A stretch of DNA of 37,513 nt from Candidatus Omnitrophota bacterium (GTDB lineage Bacteria > Ratteibacteria > UBA8468 > MWAK01), in assembly GCA_026387085.1 (NCBI GenBank), contig JAPLMK010000088.1, positions 1 through 37,513 of the forward strand. Direction: 5' to 3'. A program made the position numbers and the translations under genes. Below, one piece after another: positions 8,244 through 14,978 of the stretch. Below the pieces are notes generated by a model. It ran no database searches, was not told the DNA's origin, and saw only the letters and a program-made list of their open reading frames with translations. The stretch's first letter is position 1. Every line of letters begins with the position of its first letter.

Positions 8244-8286
8244 AACGTTAATTTAGATTATTTAAAAAGCGCTGAAGTTTTTCTAT

Positions 8287-8871
8287 TCACTTTTTCGGCT
8301 TTGTCAAAATGGCGTCGCAAATTCCGTACGCAACTGCATCTTCCGCCGACATAAAGAAATCCCGGTCGGTATCCGTGGCAATCCGGCGTATTGATTTGCC
8401 GGTGTGGAGGGAGATAATTTTATTTACCCGGTCGTGCAGCCGGAGCATTTCCCTGGTATGGATGGATGTGGCGGAAACATCACCCTGGAAGCCGCCCCAG
8501 GGCTGATGAATAAGCACTCGGCCGTTGGGAAGAATGAATCTTTTCCCTTTGGTTCCTCCGGTTAAAAGAATTGCCGCCATGCTGCTGGCTTGCCCCAGGC
8601 AGTAGGTGGCAACCTCGCATCCGATAAACTGCATCGTGTCGTAGATTGCCAGGCCCGCGGTTATCTCGCCGCCCGGGCTGTTGATATAAAGGTGAATATC
8701 TTTTTGAGCATCTTCGCTTTTCAAAAAAAGCATTTGGGCGACCACCAGGTTGGCTACCTGGTCGTCAATCTGGGTTCCGATGAAGATAATCCGGTCCTTT
8801 AAAAGCCGGGAATAGATGTCGTATGACCGTTCCCCGGTCGGCGTCTTTTCGATTACAAAAGGAATCAGCAT
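8287..8871 (-). CDS. clpP: ATP-dependent Clp protease proteolytic subunit
   Basis: A 194-aa serine peptidase that forms the barrel degraded into by ClpX or ClpA. The catalytic triad is in place: Ser97 in GQASSMAA, His122 in IHQPWGG and Asp171 in TDRDFFM. The N-terminus MLIPFVIEKTPTGERSYDIY is typical of mature ClpP with little or no propeptide. An upstream TTG would add 15 residues, but ATG 8871 has GGAGG six bases before it. The gene lies between tig and lon. In the common order tig-clpP-clpX-lon, clpX would come next; here it is missing and a repeat fills the gap. Confidence 0.97.
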   Translation of the reverse strand: MLIPFVIEKTPTGERSYDIYSRLLKDRIIFIGTQIDDQVANLVVAQMLFLKSEDAQKDIHLYINSPGGEITAGLAIYDTMQFIGCEVATYCLGQASSMAAILLTGGTKGKRFILPNGRVLIHQPWGGFQGDVSATSIHTREMLRLHDRVNKIISLHTGKSIRRIATDTDRDFFMSAEDAVAYGICDAILTKPKK

Positions 8872-8928
8872 AAAGACCTCCGTTGTAAGGCACAAAACGA
8901 CAGCTAAAGATGGCAAGCGGTTTACATT

Positions 8929-9028
8929 TTAGGCACAGAGGCACAGAGTTTATTAGGTTTTTAATCTTTACAACTTTGTGCCTTTGCGCCTAACTTCGTT
9001 TCTTCCTGACATCTTTAACTTTGTGCCT
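8929..9028. repeat. Inverted repeat built from GGCACAGA units
   Basis: The left arm (8929-8950), TTAGGCACAGAGGCACAGAG, pairs with the right arm (8972-8993), AACTTTGTGCCTTTGCGCCT, with a few mismatches. A third partial unit, AACTTTGTGCC, lies at 9017-9028, and an inverted outlier, AGGCACAAAAC, at about 8887. The element fills the clpP-tig gap. Each arm is a tandem of an eight- to nine-base unit. Confidence 0.75.
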
Positions 9029-9034
9029 ATCTTT

Positions 9035-10027
9035 TTACGCTTTTATAATCCTCGGCTTTTCAATCAGCAGGGAGCGTTTTTTTAGAAGGGTCAAGGTTCT
9101 TTCAATGCGGATTTGGCCCTTCAGCTCCTCCCGTTGTTCGGCGCTGATATTGGCTGTAAACTCTTCCTTTTCTTTGCCGGCCATCTTTGCCAGGATTTCA
9201 ATCCGTTTGTCAGCGTCTTCCTCGCTGACATCCACCTTTTCCCGCTTGGCAACTTCGGCCAGGACAAAGGATGCCTTCACTTCTTTTTCGGCCCGGGGTT
9301 TAATTTTTTCAAAAAGTTCCGCGGCAATTTTTTTCTGTTCCGCCTCGTTCTTTGTTTTAATGTCCGGCGTGTTTCCCAATTCCCGGCGCAGAAGTTCAAT
9401 CGCTCTTTCGGTTACCATACTTTCCGGCGCCGTAAATTTGGAACGGCTGAGAAGTTGCTCCACTATCCGGTCGTCTTCCTCCTGCCCGGCTATTACCTGG
9501 GCCTGATATTCCAGACGCTGGCGCAGGTTTTGTTTCATATTTTCCCGCGCTTTTAAATCACGCGCTTCTATTTGAATTTTCGGGTTGTGGGCCAGAACTT
9601 CTTCCAGCACCCGGTTTACCTCTTCTTCGGTAATCTGCATCTCCTTTTTTTCCAGGGAGAGGCCGCTGTAGGACTCCAATTCCACCACCGGGGCGATGTC
9701 AAAGGTGGCGGTATAAATAAGTTGTTCTTCCGTCATCTCCAGGTCGGTTATTTCCGGTTCGCAGACCGGTTTCAGGTCTTGTGATTCAAGCGCTTCCCGA
9801 TAGGTTTCCGGGATTAGTTTTTCCACGACTTCCTTGCTGATAACATCCCGGTACCGTTCCTTAATTACTTCCCGCGGCGCTTTACCGGGCCGGAATCCGG
9901 GAATCTGCGCTGATTTTTCGGCGTCCCGGATTATTTCCTGGTAGGTCTTCTTTACGGTTTCCGGTTCAACCTCGATACGCAGCTGCCGCCGGCAGCCTTC
10001 CAGTACCTTCAGTTCTGTTTTTACCAT
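9035..10027 (-). CDS. tig: Trigger factor lacking the PPIase (FKBP) domain
   Basis: Ribosome-bound chaperone that meets nascent chains at the exit tunnel. The N-terminal ribosome-binding domain carries the signature GFRPGKAP at 44-51 (canonical GFRxGKxP). The C-terminal arm region is also present (about 165-330). The usual FKBP-type prolyl isomerase domain between them is missing: the chain goes from NRVLEEVLAHNPKIQIEARD (near 145) straight into the C-terminal helices, giving 330 aa against the usual 430 or so. The sequence is continuous, so this looks like a natural domain loss rather than a frameshift. It leads the tig-clpP-lon series. No strong Shine-Dalgarno is seen before ATG 10027. Confidence 0.93.
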   Translation of the reverse strand: MVKTELKVLEGCRRQLRIEVEPETVKKTYQEIIRDAEKSAQIPGFRPGKAPREVIKERYRDVISKEVVEKLIPETYREALESQDLKPVCEPEITDLEMTEEQLIYTATFDIAPVVELESYSGLSLEKKEMQITEEEVNRVLEEVLAHNPKIQIEARDLKARENMKQNLRQRLEYQAQVIAGQEEDDRIVEQLLSRSKFTAPESMVTERAIELLRRELGNTPDIKTKNEAEQKKIAAELFEKIKPRAEKEVKASFVLAEVAKREKVDVSEEDADKRIEILAKMAGKEKEEFTANISAEQREELKGQIRIERTLTLLKKRSLLIEKPRIIKA

Positions 10028-10060
10028 AGTGGTTTTTTTATTTTATTCACTTGTGGACGA

Positions 10061-10229
10061 GGGTTGTTTGGTTAAGTAAAACTTCACGGAGTGTCAGGAA
10101 CAAAATAAGCAGAACGGAGGCATGAGTAGCCGGGTCTCGCCTTGTGGTATAGGCGGGAACACGGCGAGGCTCTTGCCGGAGTTGCGTCGTTTTGTCTGAC
10201 ACGCAGGGCGTTTTACGAACCAAACACCC
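10061..10229. repeat. 169-bp imperfect inverted structure between tig and tRNA-Tyr
   Basis: Five nested paired segments lie in register: GGGTTGTTTGGTT (10061-10073) with AACCAAACACCC (10218-10229); GTAAAAC (10076-10082) with GTTTTAC (10210-10216); GTGTCAG (10091-10097) with CTGACAC (10196-10202); ACAAAA (10100-10105) with TTTTGT (10190-10195); and an apical CGCCT/AGGCG (10138-10142 and 10151-10155). No gene is visible in either strand. It may be a mobile repeat or a structured RNA of unknown strand. Confidence 0.7.
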
Positions 10230-10251
10230 GAGTCTTACCTTACTTCGCTCC

Positions 10252-10305
10252 GTTCAAATCCTCCCCTTCAGGGAAAAGTAATTGTGGGCAGGGGAGGATT
10301 TGAAC
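10252..10305. repeat. 16-bp inverted copy of the tRNA-Tyr 3' half
   Basis: GTTCAAATCCTCCCCT at 10252-10267 is the exact reverse complement of 10290-10305, which is the T-arm and 3' acceptor strand of the tRNA-Tyr gene. The spacer is 22 bp. A transcript running past the tRNA 3' end could form a hairpin that competes with the T-arm. Confidence 0.85.
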
Positions 10306-10369
10306 CTCCGAAGACCTTCCGGTCGCCAGATTTACAGTCTGGTGCGATTGGCCGCTCCGCCACCTACCC
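10285..10369 (-). tRNA. tRNA-Tyr (anticodon GTA)
   Basis: An 85-nt class II tRNA. The acceptor stem pairs GGGTAGG (10369-10363) with CCTGCCC, followed by discriminator A at 10285. The D-arm contains GAGCGGCCAA. The anticodon stem-loop is CCAGA-CTGTAAA-TCTGG with anticodon GTA. A long variable arm pairs GACC with GGTC, as expected for bacterial tRNA-Tyr. The T-arm is GGAGG-TTCAAAT-CCTCC. CCA is not encoded. A strong promoter lies just upstream. Confidence 0.97.
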
Positions 10370-10380
10370 AATTGGCAAAA

Positions 10381-10410
10381 ATTATACTATTTTAGACTGG
10401 TTTTTGTCAA
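10381..10410 (-). promoter_or_regulatory. Sigma70-type promoter for tRNA-Tyr
   Basis: On the minus strand a perfect TTGACA (10410-10405) is followed by an 18-bp spacer and a perfect TATAAT (10386-10381). The tRNA 5' end at 10369 lies 11 bases beyond the -10 box. This is the best match to consensus in the window and suits a stable RNA gene. Confidence 0.85.
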
Positions 10411-10426
10411 AAACGGCGGAAAGTTC

Positions 10427-10456
10427 TTGTTAAAGAAGCTGTTTTTAGGGTAAAAT
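10427..10456 (+). promoter_or_regulatory. Promoter for the HAD phosphatase gene, probably leaderless
   Basis: TTGTTA (10427-10432), an 18-bp spacer and TAAAAT (10451-10456). A start site six to eight bases beyond would fall at about 10462-10464, right at the ATG at 10465, leaving no room for a ribosome binding site. Confidence 0.55.
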
Positions 10457-10464
10457 ATCATGAA

Positions 10465-11100
10465 ATGACCAAAAAACTATTCATTTTTGACCTGGATGGT
10501 ACCTTGATTAATGCCTATCCGGCTATTGTGGAGAGCATGAACCATACTTTGCGCCGGATGAACCATCCGGAGGCGGACCCGGAACGGATTATTCGTTCCG
10601 TGGGGATGGGGAACGACGGCCTGATGAAAAAGTTTTTTTCGGACGAAGAAGTGCCGGAAGCCCGGCAGATTTACCGGGAACACCACCGGGTCAATTTATC
10701 CGGTAAAATCTCTTTGCTGCCCGGCGCTCTTGCGCTTCTGCGTAATCTGAAAGCGAAAGGAAAGTTATTGGCGGTGGCTTCAAACCGGCCCAAGGAAACA
10801 GCATCTCTTTTGATACAAATATTAGAGATTGAGCCCTATTTTGACCGGGTTTTGACCGGGGAAGAGGTTGCGCAACCAAAGCCGGCGCCGGATATCCTGG
10901 TAGCGCTGCTGGACTATTTTCTGGTTTCTCCGGAAGAAGCGGTTTATGTGGGAGATATGGATATTGATGCGGAGACCGGCGCGGCGGCCGGAGTTAAGAC
11001 AGTAATCGTGGCTACCGGTTCTTCCACCGGCGCGGAGATTGAAGCCGCCCGGCCCGACCTGATTCTTAATTCCCTGGAAGATTTTCCTGACCCGGAATAA
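10465..11100 (+). CDS. HAD-superfamily phosphatase (phosphoglycolate phosphatase-like)
   Basis: A 211-aa haloacid dehalogenase-type hydrolase with a cap domain of the Gph/PpaX kind. Motif I is FDLDGTLIN with nucleophile Asp9 and acid/base Asp11. Motif II is VASNRP, motif III lies around AQPKPAPD, and motif IV is VGDMDIDAETGAAAG. The substrate cannot be set from sequence; 2-phosphoglycolate, pyrophosphate or a sugar phosphate are all possible. The ATG at 10465 lacks a Shine-Dalgarno and sits almost on the predicted transcription start. It is a single-gene unit, convergent with the acetyltransferase downstream (18-bp gap) and divergent from tRNA-Tyr. Confidence 0.85.
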   Translation: MTKKLFIFDLDGTLINAYPAIVESMNHTLRRMNHPEADPERIIRSVGMGNDGLMKKFFSDEEVPEARQIYREHHRVNLSGKISLLPGALALLRNLKAKGKLLAVASNRPKETASLLIQILEIEPYFDRVLTGEEVAQPKPAPDILVALLDYFLVSPEEAVYVGDMDIDAETGAAAGVKTVIVATGSSTGAEIEAARPDLILNSLEDFPDPE

Positions 11101-11118
11101 AGAGAACCGGCTCCCGTA

Positions 11119-11787
11119 TTATTTTTTAAAATAATTTTGTAAATCTTTTATATTATGTAATAATTTATAATGTTCTTTTAACCATTCAAATCCTTTATCC
11201 CACCATTTTAGCTCTAATAAGAATTGAATCTCTTCCGGCGTGAACCGGTAGCGGATAATTTCTGCCGGTATGCCCCCTACAATTGCGTATGGAGGCACAT
11301 CTTTTACTACCACCGCTCCGGCACCGATTATGGCGCCGTCGCCGATAGTAACGCCGGACCGGATAGTGACGCGGAAGCCTATCCACACATCGTTACCGAT
11401 AACGGTCAGAGGCAGTGAGCCGTCGGCGAAATAGTTTTTGTCGGCAAACGTAATCCCTTGCTGCTTTATTCTGGAATAAAACATGGGATGGGTGCTTACG
11501 AAACCCCGGGCGGGATGCCGGCCTAGTCCGCACTGAAGTCCCGACGCAATAGAACAAAACTTACCTATTTTTGCCTTGTGGATTTCGATATCCTTGCCCA
11601 TATACGAAAAGTCTCCCATTTCGACTTCCCGGAGAAGGCAATTTTCATACAGACTGTCATATTTGCCGAATTTACATCCTTTGACATCAGACAAGTATCC
11701 TATTTTCACGTGTTCTTTCCGGTACTGAAATTCAATTAATGTTTTATTTATCCACCAGTTCAACCAGATTGTCATCGGAGTTTTCAT
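11119..11787 (-). CDS. CatB-like hexapeptide-repeat O-acetyltransferase
   Basis: A 222-aa left-handed beta-helix acyltransferase of the xenobiotic/CatB type, which moves acetyl from acetyl-CoA to a hydroxyl of a sugar, antibiotic or similar acceptor. Visible features are hexapeptide turns from about residue 35, the family segment GLGRHPARGFVSTHPMF whose histidines include the likely catalytic one, then DVWIGFRVTIRSGVTIGDGA and the closing VGGIPAEIIRYRF. The C-terminal tail is helical. ATG 11787 has GGAGG seven bases upstream. It is divergent from the GH106-like gene, and the shared upstream region holds a 10-bp tandem repeat that may be an operator. The acceptor is unknown; surface glycan decoration is a reasonable guess. 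Confidence 0.85.
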   Translation of the reverse strand: MKTPMTIWLNWWINKTLIEFQYRKEHVKIGYLSDVKGCKFGKYDSLYENCLLREVEMGDFSYMGKDIEIHKAKIGKFCSIASGLQCGLGRHPARGFVSTHPMFYSRIKQQGITFADKNYFADGSLPLTVIGNDVWIGFRVTIRSGVTIGDGAIIGAGAVVVKDVPPYAIVGGIPAEIIRYRFTPEEIQFLLELKWWDKGFEWLKEHYKLLHNIKDLQNYFKK

Positions 11788-11820
11788 AGTGATGCCTCCA
11801 TCGTGTAGTATAATATAATC

Positions 11821-11868
11821 CGGAAAATTTCGGAAAATGAAGAATATTTTTACCAGTTAATTTTAACT
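11821..11868. promoter_or_regulatory. Possible operator region between acetyltransferase and GH106-like gene
   Basis: Two direct repeats with 10-bp period, CGGAAAATTT and CGGAAAATGA, lie at 11821-11840, followed by the perfect palindrome AGTTAA-TT-TTAACT at 11855-11868. The tandem CGGAAA spaced one helical turn apart resembles the CGAAAC tandem beside the DeoR gene at 24491. Function is inferred only. Confidence 0.4.
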
Positions 11869-11928
11869 CATTTTTAATTTTTTTATCAAGCCCGCGGGTT
11901 GGTGCTGAAAATTATAGCGAGCAATCAA

Positions 11929-14900
11929 ATGAAAACTATCAAATTTCCCGCTACGCTGATGCGGCCGGCTCCCTTCTGGAGTTGGAACGATAAGCTGGAC
12001 GAAAAGGAATTAAGGCGCCAGATTCAGGAGATGGCCCAAAAGGGTTGGGGTTCGTATTTCATGCATTCCCGGGTGGGCCTGGTGACCGGATATCTCTCGG
12101 ATGAATGGATGTCCCTGGTCAACGCTTGCGCTGACGAGGCGGAAAAGACCGGCACCTTTGCCTGGCTTTATGACGAAGATAAGTGGCCTTCCGGTTTTGC
12201 CGGCGGACTGGTGCCGGAGAAGAACCCTGCTTATCGCGCCCGGGGCCTGGTTTTGGTCAGGAAAGGCGCCGCCACAAAGGATGATACGGTTTTATCTTTC
12301 GTAAATTATGCCGGCAAAGATTATGAAATCTGCCTGCGGGTTTCTGCTCTCGGCGAGGCCTGGTTTAACGGAGCCAGTTACGCGGACCTGATGAATCCGG
12401 AGGCGGTGCGGGAATTTATCAACCTTACCCACGAGAAATATAAAAAATTTTGCGGCCGGCACTTCGGCCGGGCCATTCCCGGCATATTTACCGACGAGCC
12501 GTGCTATATTTATCAGGATACCTATCGCGTGCCGGTAATTCCCTGGTCGGACTATCTGCCTGATTTTTTTCGGGAACTTAAAGGGTACGACCTCTCAGAG
12601 AAACTCCCTTTGCTCTTTTTCGACCTTGACGGCTACCGTAAAGTCCGGTTTGATTTCTACGATGCGGCCACCGAACTTTTTAAAAGAAGTTTTACCAAGC
12701 AATATTATGACTGGTGTCAGCAGAACAACCTGATTATGACCGGACACTTTATGGCCGAAGACAGTTTTCTTTCCCAGACCAGGGAGTCCGGCGACGTGAT
12801 GTCCCATTACGAGTTTATGCATTGGCCCGGGATTGATAAACTCTGCCGGAGCGTCGCGGAGCTGGTTACCGTTAAACAGGTCTCTTCCGCGGCCGACCAA
12901 CTGGGCAAGGAACGGACATTCTGCGAGGTTTTTGGATGTACCGGACATCAGGTCAGTTTTTTCCACCGTAAGTGGATAGGCGACTGGCAGGCGGCCCTGG
13001 GTATTAATTTTATCAACCACCATCTCTCTCTTTATTCGATGAGAGGGGAGCGCAAGCGTGACTACCCGCCCACTTTTTTTTACCAGCAGCCCTGGTGGGA
13101 AGAAGAGCGGGGTTTTGCCGACTACCAGGCCCGGCTTTGCGCGGCTGTTACCGAAGGAGAGCGCATAGTCAACGTCCTTTTGTTTCAACCGCTCTCCAGC
13201 CTCTGGTGTGAATATTCACCCCGGCACCTGGAAAACGACTATGCCGCGGAAAATGCTTTTGACGCGCCGTTTAACAGGATATCCCATCTATTGATGGCCG
13301 AAAAGATGGATTTCCACTACGGTAACGAGAATTTGATGGCAAAGTACGGGTCCGCGGCAGGCCAGGGATTAAAGGTCGGAAAGTATGTTTACGAGTGCGT
13401 TATTATTCCGCCCTGCTCAAACCTTAAATCATCAACCCTGTCTTTGTTCCGGGGGTACTTAAAAGCAGGCGGCCGGCTGATATGCGCCGGGACAAAACCG
13501 TTTTTGGTGGATGGCGTAGCGGCCGAAATCGGGCTGGAAGGGGCGCTGTCCGCAGGTTCTATCGAGGAAGCGGTGCAGATGGTATCGGGATTTTTCCCAA
13601 ATCGGATAAAAGTGGTTGATAACCTTACCGGTGAAAACGCTCCCGCAGTTTATCTCCACAGCCGGAAATACGGCGGGAGTTTCCGGCATCTCATTGTTAA
13701 TACCGACGAAAAAAGAGAGGTGAAGGCAACGATAACAATGCCGGAATATCGGAAGATGGATATGGCGGTCTTTGATTTATGCGACGGAAATTTTTACCGG
13801 ATTCCCGCCCGGGATGGTTCCTTCCAAACCACCATGGCCCCGGCCGGCAGCCTTTTGGTCGTCTGCGGAGAAGAAGCGAGGGAGGCAAAGAACAAACCGT
13901 TGCTATTTTTAGGGAGCGGCGTTTCCTTCGCCAACCTTCCCTCAAAACCACCGGAACTGCTTATTGAGAAATTTAATTGCGAGGTAATGGAAGAGAATGT
14001 CCTGCTCTTAAATGATTTTGCTTTGGAGATGGACGGCAAGGAAGTTTACCGGGGCCCGGTTTGCGGCGCCTGGCATACCCACTTTTATCCGGCTCTTGAC
14101 GGCACTTCCTTTAAGTTAACTTACATCTTTCACTCGGAAATCAAGCTGAAGGACTGTTTTGCCGCCATCGAGGTAGCCGAAAATCTTGATTCGGTCACTT
14201 TTAATGGCAAGAGATTAAAGCCCGCCAAAAAACCCGGCGAACTCGGTTCCTTAAATTGCCAGAAAAGCTGGAAGGACATCAACTTTACCAAAGTTCCGCT
14301 CCCGGAAATAGAAAAGGGCGGGAATATTCTTATCCTGGAAGGTAAGAAGTTTAATAATATCACCGGTCCGGGCAAGCACGCCCGGGTAAACCGCTGGCAG
14401 GAACACCGTCCGACTGAAGCCGAAGAGGTTTATATTTGCGGGAGATTTTCTCTGAAGTGTTTTTCGGCCGGCCGGTATGTCATTACCGCTTTCAAAAGCC
14501 CTTCCGGCAAAGACCTTACCCGCGAGGGGTTTCCTTTTTACTGCGGCCGGATAAGATTTGAGGCAGATTTTAACTTCAACAATTTCGCTCGCTTAAATTC
14601 TTTTCCTGACGGAAAGAGGCAGGGTGAGAGGAGAACAATTCTGGAACTTAACGGAGTAAAAGCTGCTTGCGCGGTAGTTAGGTTAAACGGTAAAAATTGC
14701 GGTTTGTTGCGGTGGTCGCCGTATATCCTGGATATTTCCGGGAAGATTAAGCCGGGCGTAAACCGGCTTGAGATAGAATTGTCATCCACCCTGGTCAACG
14801 CTTTTGGCCCCAATCGCACGGCAGGATTAAAAGAAGAGAATTACGTGGGGCCGGTGTCCTTTGTTCAGATGGACAGGTTTAGCGAAGAATACCAGTTTTT

Positions 14901-14943
14901 TAGTTTTGGAATGGAAAGCGCCGCCCTATCCTACGATCGGTAA
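11929..14943 (+). CDS. GH106-like glycoside hydrolase (alpha-L-rhamnosidase-like)
   Basis: A large 1004-aa protein with no signal peptide, so probably cytoplasmic. The N-terminus (MRPAPFWSWND, then AQKGWGSYFMHSRVGL and WLYDEDKWPSGFAGG) is typical of the GH106 alpha-L-rhamnosidase-like barrel. Candidate acidic residues are Glu190 in FTDEP and Glu333 in FCEVFG, inside a (beta/alpha)8-type region up to about residue 430. A middle region with a Rossmann-like flavour follows, then beta-sandwich modules; the last 200 residues resemble a galactose-binding jelly roll. Ten codons upstream are open to a TTG, but ATG 11929 fits the family; neither start has a Shine-Dalgarno. It converges on the catabolic operon. 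Glycosidase-like is firm; rhamnose specificity is not. Confidence 0.75.
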   Translation: MKTIKFPATLMRPAPFWSWNDKLDEKELRRQIQEMAQKGWGSYFMHSRVGLVTGYLSDEWMSLVNACADEAEKTGTFAWLYDEDKWPSGFAGGLVPEKNPAYRARGLVLVRKGAATKDDTVLSFVNYAGKDYEICLRVSALGEAWFNGASYADLMNPEAVREFINLTHEKYKKFCGRHFGRAIPGIFTDEPCYIYQDTYRVPVIPWSDYLPDFFRELKGYDLSEKLPLLFFDLDGYRKVRFDFYDAATELFKRSFTKQYYDWCQQNNLIMTGHFMAEDSFLSQTRESGDVMSHYEFMHWPGIDKLCRSVAELVTVKQVSSAADQLGKERTFCEVFGCTGHQVSFFHRKWIGDWQAALGINFINHHLSLYSMRGERKRDYPPTFFYQQPWWEEERGFADYQARLCAAVTEGERIVNVLLFQPLSSLWCEYSPRHLENDYAAENAFDAPFNRISHLLMAEKMDFHYGNENLMAKYGSAAGQGLKVGKYVYECVIIPPCSNLKSSTLSLFRGYLKAGGRLICAGTKPFLVDGVAAEIGLEGALSAGSIEEAVQMVSGFFPNRIKVVDNLTGENAPAVYLHSRKYGGSFRHLIVNTDEKREVKATITMPEYRKMDMAVFDLCDGNFYRIPARDGSFQTTMAPAGSLLVVCGEEAREAKNKPLLFLGSGVSFANLPSKPPELLIEKFNCEVMEENVLLLNDFALEMDGKEVYRGPVCGAWHTHFYPALDGTSFKLTYIFHSEIKLKDCFAAIEVAENLDSVTFNGKRLKPAKKPGELGSLNCQKSWKDINFTKVPLPEIEKGGNILILEGKKFNNITGPGKHARVNRWQEHRPTEAEEVYICGRFSLKCFSAGRYVITAFKSPSGKDLTREGFPFYCGRIRFEADFNFNNFARLNSFPDGKRQGERRTILELNGVKAACAVVRLNGKNCGLLRWSPYILDISGKIKPGVNRLEIELSSTLVNAFGPNRTAGLKEENYVGPVSFVQMDRFSEEYQFFSFGMESAALSYDR

Positions 14944-14978
14944 CCGGTGTTTATTTACATTTCACCTTCTGTGAGTTG

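Noticed and set aside
9021..9506. Plus-strand ORFs antisense to tig
   Set aside because: Low-complexity Ser/Phe/Arg-rich products typical of antisense frames; the minus frame is an obvious trigger factor.
10252..10369. Attachment site of an integrated element at tRNA-Tyr
   Set aside because: The duplicated tRNA end is inverted and only 22 bp away; integrative elements leave direct repeats at a distance, and no integrase is present.
12595..13188. 197-aa minus-strand ORF inside the GH106-like gene
   Set aside because: It is antisense to a clearly conserved protein, shows no family motif and has no ribosome binding site.
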